64,000 nucleotides of DNA from Chitinophaga japonensis (GCF_007830125.1 NZ_VLLG01000002.1:506985-570984), one strand, 5' to 3'. Positions 33,170-43,590 are shown, counted from the stretch's first letter. The notes: generated by a model from the sequence alone, not told the origin. A program made the numbers and translations.

Positions 33170-35602
33170 ATGACTATTTCTTACAATTGGCTTTGTGAAT
33201 ATTTGCCGGTACAGCCGTCACCGGAGGAACTGTCCGTTATTTTAACCGCTATCGGCCTGGAAGTGGAAAGCCTGGAGCAGTTCGAATCCATCAAAGGCAG
33301 CCTGGAAGGGCTGGTGATAGGTGAAGTGCTGACCGTGGACAGGCATCCCAATGCCGACAAGCTGCAGCTCACTACCGTTAATACCGGCAACGGCACGCCC
33401 CTGCGCATTGTTTGCGGCGCGCCCAATGTAGCCGCCGGGCAGAAAGTAGTGGTAGCCCCCATCGGCGCCACCATTTACCCCGTAACCGGGGAGCCGCTCA
33501 CCATGAAAAAGGCGAAAATACGCGGAGAAGAAAGTGAAGGCATGATTTGCGCCGAAGACGAGATAGGCCTGGGCAGCAGCCATGCCGGCATTATGGTGTT
33601 GGACGCCGCCCTGCAGCCCGGCACCCCTGCGCGGAACGTGTTCAATCCCGTACAGGATTGGGTATACGAAATAGGGCTCACGCCCAACCGCATGGATGCC
33701 ATGAGCCATATAGGCGTGGCCCGCGACGTATGCGCCTACTTTAATAACCTGGAAAACACCTCCGGGTACCAGGTAAAGCTGCCGGCCCTGCTGGAGCTGC
33801 CCAAAGCAGACGCGCCCCTTACCATCGCCGTAATGGTGGAGAACACCACCGCCTGCCCCCGTTACAGCGGTATTTCCATTACCGGGGTGCAAACCGCCCC
33901 CTCGCCGGACTGGCTGCGCAACAAACTGCTGGCCATCGGGGTACGGCCTATTAATAATATAGTAGACATTACCAACTTCATACTGCACGAAACCGGCCAG
34001 CCCCTGCATGCTTTTGATGCAGACGCCATCGCCAAAGGGGAGGTCATTGTAAAGAACCTGCCCGCCGGCACCCCCTTTGTAACGCTGGATGAAAAAGAGC
34101 GCAAGCTGGATGCAGCGGACCTCATGATCTGCGACGGCAACGGGGAGGGCATGTGTATAGCCGGCGTGTTCGGCGGCCTGCATTCCGGCGTTACGGAGCA
34201 GACCCGCAACATTTTCCTGGAAAGCGCCTGCTTCAGCCCGGCCAGCATACGGCCTACCTCTTTCCGGCACGGCCTGCGCACGGATGCGGCTACCCGCTTT
34301 GAAAAAGGAGTGGATATTTCCGGTACCCTCTTTGCCCTGCAGCGGGCCGCCGCGCTCATCTGCGAGCTGGCCAGCGGCCGGGTAGCTTCTCCTGTAACGG
34401 ACGTGTACCCGCAGCCCAAACCCAGAACGGAGGTGCGCGTTACCTGGGCCTATATTAAAAAGCTGAGCGGCAAGGAATACGGCACGCAAAAGGTGCAGCA
34501 CATTCTCCGCAGCCTGGGATTTGAGATACTGGAAACTGATTCCGAAGGCCTGCGGGTAAGCGTACCCTACAGCAAGCCGGATATCTCCATCCCGGCCGAC
34601 ATCGTGGAGGAGATCATGCGAATAGACGGCCTGGACAATATTGAAATACCCGCCCAGGTGCTGATCACACCGTCCATTACCGCCAGGCCGGACCGGGAAG
34701 CGGTACGGGAAAAAATAGCCGGTTACCTGGCCGCCAACGGCTTCCATGAAATATTCACGAACTCCATCACCAACAGCAAATACTTCCCGCCCGAAGTGCT
34801 GGAGCGTACCGTGAAAATGATCAACAACCTCAGCGCGGACCTGGATGTAATGCGCCCTTCCATGCTGGAGACCGGCCTGGAAAGCATTGCCTATAACCTG
34901 AACCGGCGCAACGAGGACCTGCTGTTCTTTGAATTCGGCAAGACCTACGCCCTTGCCGGGGACAACAAGTACGGGGAAACCGAGCACCTGAGCCTGTACC
35001 TCACCGGCCGCAAAAGGCCGGAAAGCTGGCTGTACCAGGCAGCGCCGGTAGATTTTTACTACCTGAAGGGATACGTGGGCAACATACTGGCCCAACTGGG
35101 CATCAGGGAACTGCAATGGGCGGAGGCGGAAACAGCCGGCCTGCAGCATGCCTGGCAGATAAAGGTCCGTGGGCAGCAACTGGTGGTGCTGGGCGCCGTA
35201 GCCCCCGAAAAGCTGAAACAGTTTGACATCAGGCAGCCGGTATGGTTTGCGGACATCAACTGGCAGGCCGTTTTGGCCGCCTTGCCAAAAAAGGATAACT
35301 TTTACAGCGAAATCCCGAAATTCCCGGCCGTGCGCAGAGACCTGGCGCTGGTGCTGGACAAAAAAGTGCGCTTTGCCGATGTGGAAGCCACGGCACGGGC
35401 CGTGAAATCGCCCTTGCTGCAACATATCAACCTTTTCGACGTTTTTGAGAGTGAGAAACTGGGCGCCAACAAGCAATCCTACGCGGTGAGCTTTACCTTC
35501 CAGGACATCCGCAAAACCTTGACAGATAAGGAGATAGACACCGTAATGGACAAGCTGGTAAAGGCTTTTGAAACGCAGCTACAGGCGCAGATCAGGAAAT
35601 AA
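33170..35602 (+). CDS. pheT: phenylalanine--tRNA ligase beta subunit
   Basis: The 810-residue beta subunit of the alpha2-beta2 enzyme. It shows a tRNA-binding OB domain (about 40-150, 'HPNADKLQLTTVNTG'), the B3/B4 editing domain (about 210-390, 'RPINNIVDITNFILHETGQP'), the B5 domain with 'GLRTDAATRFEKGVD' preceding it, the catalytic-like core and a C-terminal ferredoxin-fold anticodon-binding domain (about 715-808, 'KFPAVRRDLALVLDK'). pheS is not in the window. A TATCTTTA sequence at 33140-33147 could be its -7 box. It is the first gene right of the candidate origin. Confidence 0.96.
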   Translation: MTISYNWLCEYLPVQPSPEELSVILTAIGLEVESLEQFESIKGSLEGLVIGEVLTVDRHPNADKLQLTTVNTGNGTPLRIVCGAPNVAAGQKVVVAPIGATIYPVTGEPLTMKKAKIRGEESEGMICAEDEIGLGSSHAGIMVLDAALQPGTPARNVFNPVQDWVYEIGLTPNRMDAMSHIGVARDVCAYFNNLENTSGYQVKLPALLELPKADAPLTIAVMVENTTACPRYSGISITGVQTAPSPDWLRNKLLAIGVRPINNIVDITNFILHETGQPLHAFDADAIAKGEVIVKNLPAGTPFVTLDEKERKLDAADLMICDGNGEGMCIAGVFGGLHSGVTEQTRNIFLESACFSPASIRPTSFRHGLRTDAATRFEKGVDISGTLFALQRAAALICELASGRVASPVTDVYPQPKPRTEVRVTWAYIKKLSGKEYGTQKVQHILRSLGFEILETDSEGLRVSVPYSKPDISIPADIVEEIMRIDGLDNIEIPAQVLITPSITARPDREAVREKIAGYLAANGFHEIFTNSITNSKYFPPEVLERTVKMINNLSADLDVMRPSMLETGLESIAYNLNRRNEDLLFFEFGKTYALAGDNKYGETEHLSLYLTGRKRPESWLYQAAPVDFYYLKGYVGNILAQLGIRELQWAEAETAGLQHAWQIKVRGQQLVVLGAVAPEKLKQFDIRQPVWFADINWQAVLAALPKKDNFYSEIPKFPAVRRDLALVLDKKVRFADVEATARAVKSPLLQHINLFDVFESEKLGANKQSYAVSFTFQDIRKTLTDKEIDTVMDKLVKAFETQLQAQIRK

Positions 35603-35609
35603 CGGGCTA

Positions 35610-35918
35610 ATGGGATTGGAGCAACACATACAACGCATTGAGGAAAAACTGTTCCTCCTGCTGAAAAAACTGCAGCAGGAGCAGGCGGACAATGCTTTGC
35701 TGAAAGAGCAGCTCCAGTTGCAACAGCAGGAAACCAGCCGGCAGCAGCAAACTATTGCTATGCTGGAAGAAAAGTTGCATCTTGCAAAAATAGCGGGCGT
35801 TGCAGGCGGTAAACCTGCCACCCCGGAAGAAGACGAAGAATTTAAGAAGGAAATGCGCAACCGGATCAATGATTATATCAGGGAAATAGACAGGTGCATT
35901 GCGCTGCTGAACGGATAA
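35610..35918 (+). CDS. small coiled-coil protein encoded before zapA
   Basis: From the ATG at 35610 the protein has 102 residues, starting 'MGLEQHIQRIEEKLFLLLKK'. An upstream in-frame ATG at 35568 lies inside pheT and is unlikely. Residues about 5-65 form a strong coiled coil rich in Leu, Gln and Glu; the C-terminal 'EFKKEMRNRINDYIREIDRCI' looks like a helical oligomerisation motif. It begins 7 bp after the pheT stop and ends 4 bp before zapA. By context it may be a cell-division factor analogous to ZapB, but I see no sequence proof. Confidence 0.78.
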   Translation: MGLEQHIQRIEEKLFLLLKKLQQEQADNALLKEQLQLQQQETSRQQQTIAMLEEKLHLAKIAGVAGGKPATPEEDEEFKKEMRNRINDYIREIDRCIALLNG

Positions 35919-35922
35919 GACA

Positions 35923-36216
35923 ATGGAACAACTGATCCCCGTAAACATAGTAGTGGCAGACCGCTCCTACCGGATCAAGATAAAACCGGAGGAGGAGGAA
36001 GCCGTGCGCCGGATCATGAAGGAGGTGAACGAAAAGATCATCGAATTCAAAACGGCCTATGCCGGTAAAGACCTGCAGGACTATATTGCCATGGCCCTTA
36101 TTATGTACGCCACCCACCCGGTGACCAGCGGCGGTAAGGCCCAGGCCGACATGGCCCCTTTTTTACAGGAAAAGTTGCAACGGCTGGAAGAGTTGTTAGA
36201 CGAACAGTTGAAATGA
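35923..36216 (+). CDS. zapA: cell division protein ZapA
   Basis: The 97-residue protein has the ZapA fold: an N-terminal beta region ('IPVNIVVADRSYRIKI') and a C-terminal helix for tetramer formation ('MAPFLQEKLQRLEELLDEQL'). 'DLQDYIAMALIMYA' corresponds to the conserved central helix. ZapA cross-links FtsZ filaments at mid-cell. It lies in a tight pheT - coiled-coil - zapA cluster, upstream of rny. Confidence 0.88.
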   Translation: MEQLIPVNIVVADRSYRIKIKPEEEEAVRRIMKEVNEKIIEFKTAYAGKDLQDYIAMALIMYATHPVTSGGKAQADMAPFLQEKLQRLEELLDEQLK

Positions 36217-36393
36217 TGTGCAAACGAACAGCGATAGCTGGAAAAACAGAATAACAGGTAGTAATATAAATTTATTTCATAAATACATAACAATCTGAAA
36301 TAAAACAAGTTACTCACTAACCCTTCCTGGAGCCTTGTGTACATGCGTACTTCCGGCTCATCTGTACATCCGCTTATCCGCACTTCTGCACAT

Positions 36394-36484
36394 TATTTTT
36401 GTTATTTTCGCGCGTCAAGTTCTACCGCCCCCCAGATGGGAACTGGCGAAGAATGCAATATATATTCAATTTTAAATTTTTTAT
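36394..36484 (+). promoter_or_regulatory. promoter and leader of rny
   Basis: TATTTTTG at 36394-36401 is an exact TAnnTTTG box, giving a leader of about 75 nt. The leader contains AGTTC...GAACT (about 36418-36444) enclosing a C-rich and a G-rich run that can pair. I saw no convincing 6S RNA here although zapA precedes it. Confidence 0.55.
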
Positions 36485-38050
36485 ATGGATATTACTTTTA
36501 TAACGACAATAGCCGCAGTGGTGGCGTTGATCATTGGTATTGTGTTAGGTAAGGTGATTTTTGCCAAGAACACGCAGCACAAAATACAGGAAGCAGAGCA
36601 ACAGGCACAGAAGATCATATCGGATGCACAGGTAAGCGCTGAGAACCTCAAAAAGGACAAGTTACTGGAAGCCAAAGAGAAATACCTGCAGATGAAGAGT
36701 GAGCACGAAAAGGAAGTGATACAGCGCAACCAGAAGCTGGCCGACGCAGAGAACCGCATCAAGCAAAAAGAGCTGAGCCTCAACCAGAAGCATGAGCACG
36801 TGCAGAAACAGGTACAGGAGAACGAAGCCATCAAGGAGAACCTCGGCAGGCAGATGGAGCTGGTAGCCATCAAGCGCAACGACCTGGAAAAACACCAGGA
36901 AGAGCACATCCGCCGCCTGGAAAAAGTAGCCGGCCTTACCGCGGAAGAAGCCAAACACCAGTTGGTGGAAAGCCTGAAGGAAGAAGCCCGCTCACAGGCC
37001 CTGGCCCATATCCAGGAGATCATCGAGGACGCCAAGACAAAAGCCAATAAAGAAGCCAAAAAGATCATCATACAGTCCATCCAGCGTACCGCGGCCGAGC
37101 AGACCATTGAGAATGCCATTACCGTGTTCAACCTGGAAAGCGACGAGATCAAGGGCCAGATCATCGGCCGTGAAGGCCGTAACATACGCGCCATTGAGGC
37201 CGCTACCGGCGTGGACCTGATCGTGGACGACACCCCGGAAGCGATCGTATTATCCTCCTTCGATCCCCTCCGCCGCGAAATTGCCCGCCTCTCCCTGCAG
37301 CGCCTGGTGCAGGACGGCCGTATCCACCCCGCCCGTATCGAGGAAGTGGTGGAAAAGACCAAGAAGATGCTGGAAGAGCAGGTAATGGACATCGGGGAAA
37401 GGACCGTGATAGAGCTGGGCATCCATGGCCTGCATAAGGAGCTGGTACGCCTGGTGGGTAAAATGCGCTTCCGCTCCTCCTACGGGCAGAACCTGCTGAT
37501 GCACTCCAAGGAAACCGCCAACCTGTGCGGCGTGATGGCGGCAGAGCTGGGACTGAACCCCAAGCTGGCCAAACGCGCCGGCCTGCTGCACGATATAGGC
37601 AAGGTGCCCGATGAAGAGACCGAGCTGAGCCACGCCCTGCTGGGCGCCAAGCTCTGCGAGAAATATGGTGAGCACGCCGCCGTGGTGAATGCCGTAGGCG
37701 CCCACCACGATGAAATGGAAATGCAGTACGTGATCTCCCCCATTGTGCAGGCCTGTGACGCCATCAGCGGCGCCCGTCCCGGCGCCCGCCGCGAGATCAT
37801 GCAGAGCTACCTGCAGCGTATCAAGGACCTGGAGAACCTGGCCCTGGCCCACGATGGCGTGGAAAAGGCCTATGCCATCCAGGCCGGCCGCGAGCTGCGC
37901 GTGATTGTGGAAAGCGACAAGGTAACGGACAACGATGCGGACCGCCTTTCCTTCGACATCGCTACCAAGATACAGACGGAAATGCAGTATCCCGGCCAGA
38001 TCAAGGTAACCGTGATACGCGAAAAACGCGCGGTGAACGTAGCCCGCTAA
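36485..38050 (+). CDS. rny: ribonuclease Y
   Basis: The 521-residue endoribonuclease initiates mRNA decay at the membrane. An N-terminal transmembrane helix (residues about 4-26, '[19 protein letters not shown]') is followed by a long charged coiled coil (about 30-200), a KH RNA-binding domain ('[20 protein letters not shown]') and a catalytic HD domain ('[12 protein letters not shown]', '[14 protein letters not shown]'). Length and order match the family. It has its own promoter and ends in a strong terminator. Confidence 0.96.
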   Translation: MDITFITTIAAVVALIIGIVLGKVIFAKNTQHKIQEAEQQAQKIISDAQVSAENLKKDKLLEAKEKYLQMKSEHEKEVIQRNQKLADAENRIKQKELSLNQKHEHVQKQVQENEAIKENLGRQMELVAIKRNDLEKHQEEHIRRLEKVAGLTAEEAKHQLVESLKEEARSQALAHIQEIIEDAKTKANKEAKKIIIQSIQRTAAEQTIENAITVFNLESDEIKGQIIGREGRNIRAIEAATGVDLIVDDTPEAIVLSSFDPLRREIARLSLQRLVQDGRIHPARIEEVVEKTKKMLEEQVMDIGERTVIELGIHGLHKELVRLVGKMRFRSSYGQNLLMHSKETANLCGVMAAELGLNPKLAKRAGLLHDIGKVPDEETELSHALLGAKLCEKYGEHAAVVNAVGAHHDEMEMQYVISPIVQACDAISGARPGARREIMQSYLQRIKDLENLALAHDGVEKAYAIQAGRELRVIVESDKVTDNDADRLSFDIATKIQTEMQYPGQIKVTVIREKRAVNVAR

Positions 38051-38078
38051 AAACAGTCGTTTATCGTAAAAAATATAG

Positions 38079-38107
38079 GGCCCGGCAGTTGATGCCGGGC
38101 CTTTTTT
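38079..38107 (+). terminator. intrinsic terminator of rny
   Basis: Perfect 9-bp GC-rich stem GGCCCGGCA / TGCCGGGCC (38079-38087 / 38093-38101) with a 5-nt loop and six T residues. Confidence 0.92.
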
Positions 38108-38140
38108 ATTATCTTAACGGCCTGTAAATAAATACCTGTT

Positions 38141-38767
38141 ATGCAAAATACCACGTCACTACGCGGACGGTTGTACGCCGGACTGCTGGCAGCAGGATGC
38201 CTGTTGATGGCCTCCGCCGCCTTTGCCCAGAAAGCCACTACCCTCTTCAACGGAAAGAACCTTGACGGCTGGAAGATCTACGGTACGGAGAAATGGTATG
38301 TGGACAATGGCAACCTGGTATGCGAGAGCGGGCCGGACAAAGAATACGGCTACCTGGCTACAGAACAGGAGTTCAGGGATTTTGAGCTGAGCCTGGATTT
38401 TAAGCAGGAGGCCAACGGCAACAGCGGCGTATTCTTCCATTCTTCCATAGAAGGCACCAAAATAACCGGCTGGCAGGCAGAAGTAGCCCCTCCCGGGTCG
38501 CATACCGGCGGTATCTATGAATCCTACGGCCGGGGATGGCTCATACAGCCCCCTGCAGACAAAGACCACTACCTGCAGATGGGCGAATGGAATACCATGA
38601 AAATACGCGTAAAAGGCAACAAGGTCACCACCTGGCTCAATGGCCATCAAATGATCACCCTCACGGACAAAAAAATAGGCAGCCGCAGCGGGCAGATAGC
38701 CCTGCAGATCCACTCTGGCGGCGGCATTAAAGTACGCTGGCGCAATATCTGGATCCGGGAGTTGTAG
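38141..38767 (+). CDS. secreted DUF1080 protein (3-keto-disaccharide hydrolase family)
   Basis: A 208-residue exported protein with a signal peptide ending near 'MASAAFAQ' and one DUF1080 beta-jelly-roll domain ('TTLFNGKNLDGWKIYG', 'FELSLDFKQEANGNSGVFF', 'VTTWLNGHQMI', 'IKVRWRNIWIREL'). Family members hydrolyse or eliminate 3-keto-glycosides formed by a Gfo/Idh-type dehydrogenase. It precedes a SusCD pair but lacks the palindromic operator found before the susC genes. The context points to use of an oxidised disaccharide or glycoside, which is inference. Confidence 0.9.
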   Translation: MQNTTSLRGRLYAGLLAAGCLLMASAAFAQKATTLFNGKNLDGWKIYGTEKWYVDNGNLVCESGPDKEYGYLATEQEFRDFELSLDFKQEANGNSGVFFHSSIEGTKITGWQAEVAPPGSHTGGIYESYGRGWLIQPPADKDHYLQMGEWNTMKIRVKGNKVTTWLNGHQMITLTDKKIGSRSGQIALQIHSGGGIKVRWRNIWIREL

Positions 38768-38811
38768 TAACCGGGCTCATCCTGCCTGTCTGAATTTTTC
38801 TTTATAATTTC

Positions 38812-38853
38812 TTTTGCAATCGTTTGCAAAACCCTCGGATTTTATATATCTTG
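38812..38853 (+). promoter_or_regulatory. LacI-type operator and -7 box upstream of susC pair 1
   Basis: The palindrome TTTTGCAATCGTTTGCAAAA spans 38812-38831 (core GCAATCGTTTGC 38816-38827). Nineteen nt after the core is TATCTTG (38847-38853), a TAnnTTG box. The operator would cover the -33 region, suiting repression or catabolite control. The same core recurs at 43704, 57214 (variant) and 57266. Confidence 0.65.
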
Positions 38854-38930
38854 TTCTACACAAAACCATGCTACCATATAAAAACTGCTGAATGAAAAAC
38901 CGTTGACCGTTAAACAGAAATAACACGCTT

Positions 38931-41930
38931 ATGAAAAACATGCTTAAACCCGGGGGGGTATGGCTGTTCCTGTTGCTATGCCATAGCCTCGTCATCCACG
39001 CACAAACCACCGTTATCCAGGGAAATGTTACAGACGCCAAAGGCGGCACCCCGCTGCCGGGTGTAACCGTAGCCGTTAAGGGCACGGCTTCCGGCACCCA
39101 AACCGATGGCCAGGGACATTACCGCCTGCAGGTAAGCGATCCGCAGGGCAAGCTGGTGTTTTCCTTTATCGGCTATGCCTCGCAGGAAGTGGCCATTAAC
39201 GGGCGTACTACTATTGACGTCCAGTTAGGCGAAGACCTGAAAAAACTGGACGAAGTAGTGGTGGTGGGGTATGGCGCCCAGAAAAGAAAGGACGTGACCG
39301 GCTCCATCGCCTCCATCAATTCCAAAGCTATACAGGAAGTGTCCGTTACCAACCCGCAACAGGCGCTGCAGGGCCGCGTGGCGGGCATCGATGTGCTGAT
39401 CAACAGTAACAAGCCGGGCGACGAGCCGCGGGTACGCGTGCGCGGCAACCGTTCCATTACGGCCGGCAACGATCCGCTGTACGTGGTAGACGGTATCCCA
39501 TATGCCGGCAACATGAATGATATCAGCCCGGCAGACATTGCTTCCATGGATGTATTGAAAGACGCTTCCGCCACCGCCATCTACGGCTCCCGCGGCGCCA
39601 ACGGCGTGATACTCATCACCACCCGCCGCGGCAGGCCGGGCAAAACGCAGGTGACCTACAACGCGGATTACGGCATTATCAATACCCTGGGCAAAACGGA
39701 TATGATGAATGCCAGCCAGTACATTGAAATGCGGCGGGAAGCTAACCGCGCCATCGGGGATTATGATGACAGCAACCCCGATGCTTCCGATGCAGCGATC
39801 TTCAACGCTACCGAATATGCCAATGTAAAAAGAGGGGTGAACACCGACTGGCAGGACCTGATGCTCTCTACCGGCTGGCAAACCTCCCATAACCTGGGCA
39901 TATCCGGCGGCAATGAAAAGACCAAATATGCGGTAAGCCTCGGCTACTACAAGCAGCAGGGCGTGTTTGAGCTGCAAAGCTTTGAGCGTTACAACCTGCA
40001 TGTGAACCTGGACCAGCAGGTGAGCAAACGCATCCGGGCCGGCGTGTCGTTACTCGGCTCCTACAGCAAGCGCAGGGGGGAAACCTACAATGGCATGAGC
40101 GCCGCCCTTAAAATGCTGCCCATTGCGGCCCCCTACGACTCCAGCGGCAAGCTGATCACCCTGCCCACCGGCGACAGCCAGCAGCCCAATGCCCTGCTGG
40201 ACTACGAGGATGATAACCGCGTGGAGGACAGGACCCGCTTCCGCCTCTTTACCAGCCTGTATGGGGAGGTAGACCTGGCGGAAGGATTGAAGTACCGGCT
40301 GAATGTAGGTCCCGATATCCAGCAGAACAATTACGGCCTGTTCCAGGGCAGGAACAACACGGACCGCCTTATAGGCGGCGGCGAAGCTACCGCCCAGAAG
40401 AACGGGTATACCGTGCTTGCCTATACGGTGGAAAACCTGCTTACTTACAACCGGGTATTCAGCCAGCGGCATAACCTGGGCATTACCGCCCTGTACAGCG
40501 TGCAGCGCCAGCGCGAAGACTCCGCCAATGCCAGCGTGCGCGGCATACCGGTGGAAAACCAGCAGTGGTACAACCTGGACGATGCAGGGAATGTGACCGC
40601 CATCGGCAGCCAGTTGGGCACCTGGACCATCCTCTCCTACATGGGCCGCGTAAACTATGGCTTTGACGACCGCTACCTGGTGACCCTCACCCTGCGCGCG
40701 GACGGCTCCTCCCGTTTTGCGCCCGGCAAAAAATGGGGTTACTTCCCTTCCGTGGCGCTGGCCTGGAATATGACCGGCGAGGAATTCATGAAGCCCGTTA
40801 CCTGGCTGAATAATCTGAAAATGCGCCTGAGCTGGGGTAAAATAGGCAACACCGGCATACCGCCCTACGCTACACAGGGCGGGCTGGGACGCAGCCCCTA
40901 CTCCTTTAACAACAAAGGCGTGCTGGGCTACCAGCCTACCTTGCTGCGCAATCCCAACCTGACCTGGGAAACCACCACCTCCTATAACCTGGGGATAGAC
41001 TTCAGCCTGTTCAGGGGACGCCTGAGCGGCAGCGCGGACATTTACCGGCAAAAGACCACGGACCTGCTGCTGCAACGCCTGCTGCCCATCAGCAACGGCT
41101 TTAACAGCGTGCTGGAAAACGTAGGCGCCACGGAGAATAAAGGTGTGGAGCTGGCCCTGTCCGGCGTGATCATCGACAATCCCAACGGCTTTAACTGGAG
41201 TGCGGATGTCAACTTCTTCATCAACCGGGAAAAGATACTTTCCCTGGGCAATGGCGGCAGGGACGATCCGGGTAACGGCTGGTTCATCGGCGAGCCCATT
41301 ACCGTATACTATGATTATGAAAAGATCGGTATCTGGCAAACCGAGGAGGAAGCCCAGGTATACCAGCAGCACCAGGGTGAGATCCGCCTGCGGGACGTAA
41401 ACAACGACAAGCGCATAGATGCCAGCGACCGCGTGATACTGGGCTCCCAGCAACCCGACTGGTCCGGCGGCATGACCCAGCGCTTCTCCTGGAAAGGCAT
41501 CGATCTTTCCATTGTGGCCTTTGCCCGCGTAGGCAATATGATCAAAAGCGATTTTTACCAGAACTACAATACGCTGTTTGGCCGTTACAACAACCTGGAC
41601 GTGGACTACTGGACACCGTCCAATCCTACCAATGCTTTCCCGCGGCCCAACCGCAACCAGGAGCGGCCCAACAACTACACCACGCTCAGCTATTTTGACG
41701 GCTCCTTCTTCAAGATCCGCAACATCGGCCTGGGCTACGCCCTGCCGGCCAGCCTGATGAAACGCTGGAACATGGAAGCATTGCGTGTAAGCGTAAACGT
41801 GAAGCAGCCGCTCATCATAGCGCCTTACCGCCAGGATTACAAAGGCATTGACCCGGAAGATGTAAATACTATCAGTGTGGATGCACCAGCTACCTGGATG
41901 CTGCAGTTCGGGATCAACGCCACTTTCTAA
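38931..41930 (+). CDS. SusC/RagA-family TonB-linked receptor (pair 1)
   Basis: A 999-residue outer membrane receptor: signal peptide ending 'SLVIHAQ', carboxypeptidase-like domain (about 28-112, 'GNVTDAKGGTPLPGVTVAVK'), TonB-box-like 'LDEVVVVGYG', plug ('DPLYVVDGIPYAGNMND', 'SATAIYGSRGANGVILITTRRG') and a barrel ending 'LQFGINATF'. It transports a SusD-bound glycan into the periplasm. The N-terminus closely resembles that of SusC pair 2 (43788-46853), suggesting tandem duplication. It is co-directional with a SusD gene 21 bp downstream. Confidence 0.95.
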   Translation: MKNMLKPGGVWLFLLLCHSLVIHAQTTVIQGNVTDAKGGTPLPGVTVAVKGTASGTQTDGQGHYRLQVSDPQGKLVFSFIGYASQEVAINGRTTIDVQLGEDLKKLDEVVVVGYGAQKRKDVTGSIASINSKAIQEVSVTNPQQALQGRVAGIDVLINSNKPGDEPRVRVRGNRSITAGNDPLYVVDGIPYAGNMNDISPADIASMDVLKDASATAIYGSRGANGVILITTRRGRPGKTQVTYNADYGIINTLGKTDMMNASQYIEMRREANRAIGDYDDSNPDASDAAIFNATEYANVKRGVNTDWQDLMLSTGWQTSHNLGISGGNEKTKYAVSLGYYKQQGVFELQSFERYNLHVNLDQQVSKRIRAGVSLLGSYSKRRGETYNGMSAALKMLPIAAPYDSSGKLITLPTGDSQQPNALLDYEDDNRVEDRTRFRLFTSLYGEVDLAEGLKYRLNVGPDIQQNNYGLFQGRNNTDRLIGGGEATAQKNGYTVLAYTVENLLTYNRVFSQRHNLGITALYSVQRQREDSANASVRGIPVENQQWYNLDDAGNVTAIGSQLGTWTILSYMGRVNYGFDDRYLVTLTLRADGSSRFAPGKKWGYFPSVALAWNMTGEEFMKPVTWLNNLKMRLSWGKIGNTGIPPYATQGGLGRSPYSFNNKGVLGYQPTLLRNPNLTWETTTSYNLGIDFSLFRGRLSGSADIYRQKTTDLLLQRLLPISNGFNSVLENVGATENKGVELALSGVIIDNPNGFNWSADVNFFINREKILSLGNGGRDDPGNGWFIGEPITVYYDYEKIGIWQTEEEAQVYQQHQGEIRLRDVNNDKRIDASDRVILGSQQPDWSGGMTQRFSWKGIDLSIVAFARVGNMIKSDFYQNYNTLFGRYNNLDVDYWTPSNPTNAFPRPNRNQERPNNYTTLSYFDGSFFKIRNIGLGYALPASLMKRWNMEALRVSVNVKQPLIIAPYRQDYKGIDPEDVNTISVDAPATWMLQFGINATF

Positions 41931-41951
41931 CCACCTTTAAAATTGTACGTT

Positions 41952-43577
41952 ATGACCAGGAATATATGCCGGATGATGATTGTGCTGCTGGCCTTTACCG
42001 CCGCCGGTTGCAACAAGATGCTCGATGAAGACGTAGTATCCAATGTAAATGACGATTTCTATAATACCACCGGGGGCTTTACGGCCGCCGTAAACGGCTC
42101 CTATGTAGCCATGCGCAGCTTTTACAGCACGGAGCGCGGCATGTCGCTCACCGTGTTTGGTACGGACACCTATACCAACGGCTCCGATGGTAACTTTAAG
42201 TTTGCCAACCAGTACACCTCGCAACTGGATGCCCGCTACTCCCACCTGCAGGAGCTGTGGGACGCTACCTACCAGGCCATCAATACCTGCAACGTGGTGG
42301 TGGACCGGGCCGACGCCATAGAGGGGCTGGATTCCACCGTGAAACGCAGCGGCGTGGGGGAAGCCCGCTTCTGCCGTGCGCATTACCATTTTATGCTGAT
42401 GCAGTTGTTTGGCGCCATTCCCCTGCAACTGCACGAGAACACGGAAATTGTAACGGAAGCCCACCGCGATTCCATACCCGCCATCTACGATGCCATCATT
42501 GCAGACCTGGTGTACGCAGCGGAAAACCTGCCGGTAGCAGCTACGGAATGGGGCCGCGCCACCAAACCTGCCGCAGAGCATTTGCTGGCCAGGGTATACC
42601 TTACCCGCGCCTCTTCTTCCGCGGCACAGTCAACGGACTATGACAATGCCGCCCTGTACGCGCAGCGGGTGATCAATGATTACAGCTTTTCATTGCTACC
42701 CGATGTAGGTGACGTATGGGCGCAGGGCAACGAGGATAACGCGGAAACGGTATGGGCGGCGCAGTATACCAGCGATCCGCTGTATAATTCCGATGACAAC
42801 AACGCCTGCCGTTTTTTCCTGATGCAGTACGACATACTGCCCGGCATGAAGCGCGACCTCGCCAACGGCACGCCCTGGAAGCGTTTCCGGCCCACCCGCT
42901 TCCTGCTGGATACCCTGTATGCGGAGCGCGTACATGATACCCGGTATGAAAAGTTCTTCACCACCGTATGGTTTGTCAACAATCCTTCCGGGGCGCTGCA
43001 AAGCGGGGATACGTCCGTATGGATGCCCGGCTACAACGTCCCGGATGCAGAGATCAACAGCAAGCCTTACCTGCTGGTACCGCCCCGCAATTATACGCAG
43101 GTGCTGTATCCCTCGCTGAACAAGTTTGCCGATGCGCTGCGGCCGGATAACCAGGCTTCCGGCGTACGCCCCTTCATTGCGTTCCGCCTGGCGGAAGATT
43201 ACCTGGTAGCAGCCGAAGCGCTGATGATGAAAGGGGATAATGCCACGGCGGCCAGCTTCATCAACGCACTGCGCGTGCGCGCCGCCCGGCAGGGCGCTAC
43301 CCAGGAAGAGACCACCGCGCACCAGGAAGCGATGAAAATAACACCCGGGCAACTGAACATTGACTTTATACTGGACGAAAGGGGGCGCGAGCTGGTAGGC
43401 GAGCAGCTCCGCTGGTTTGACCTGAAACGCACCGGCAAGCTGCTGGAAAGGGTAAAGGCCCATAACCCCGACGGAGGGGCCAACATACTGCCCAAGCACC
43501 GCCTGCGGCCCATTCCGCAAAGCCAGTTGGACCGCGTAAGCAACCCTGCCGAATTTCCCCAGAATGAAGGATACTGA
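41952..43577 (+). CDS. SusD/RagB-family nutrient-binding lipoprotein (pair 1)
   Basis: A 541-residue lipoprotein starting at the ATG at 41952 (a TTG three codons earlier is less likely) with lipobox 'FTAAGC' (cysteine 20). 'LQELWDATYQAINTCNVVVDR' and 'GEARFCRAHYHFMLMQLFGA' are SusD TPR-like helices, and the C-terminus carries the typical 'FILDERGRELVGEQLRWFDL...HRLRPIPQSQLD' stretch. It captures a glycan at the surface for the SusC channel. A strong hairpin follows the gene. Confidence 0.94.
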   Translation: MTRNICRMMIVLLAFTAAGCNKMLDEDVVSNVNDDFYNTTGGFTAAVNGSYVAMRSFYSTERGMSLTVFGTDTYTNGSDGNFKFANQYTSQLDARYSHLQELWDATYQAINTCNVVVDRADAIEGLDSTVKRSGVGEARFCRAHYHFMLMQLFGAIPLQLHENTEIVTEAHRDSIPAIYDAIIADLVYAAENLPVAATEWGRATKPAAEHLLARVYLTRASSSAAQSTDYDNAALYAQRVINDYSFSLLPDVGDVWAQGNEDNAETVWAAQYTSDPLYNSDDNNACRFFLMQYDILPGMKRDLANGTPWKRFRPTRFLLDTLYAERVHDTRYEKFFTTVWFVNNPSGALQSGDTSVWMPGYNVPDAEINSKPYLLVPPRNYTQVLYPSLNKFADALRPDNQASGVRPFIAFRLAEDYLVAAEALMMKGDNATAASFINALRVRAARQGATQEETTAHQEAMKITPGQLNIDFILDERGRELVGEQLRWFDLKRTGKLLERVKAHNPDGGANILPKHRLRPIPQSQLDRVSNPAEFPQNEGY

Positions 43578-43590
43578 CCTGATGTGCTCT

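Noticed and set aside
36217..36484. 6S RNA downstream of zapA, as in Proteobacteria
   Set aside because: The zapA-rny gap lacks a long, nearly closed hairpin with a central bubble. A promoter box and short leader explain it better.
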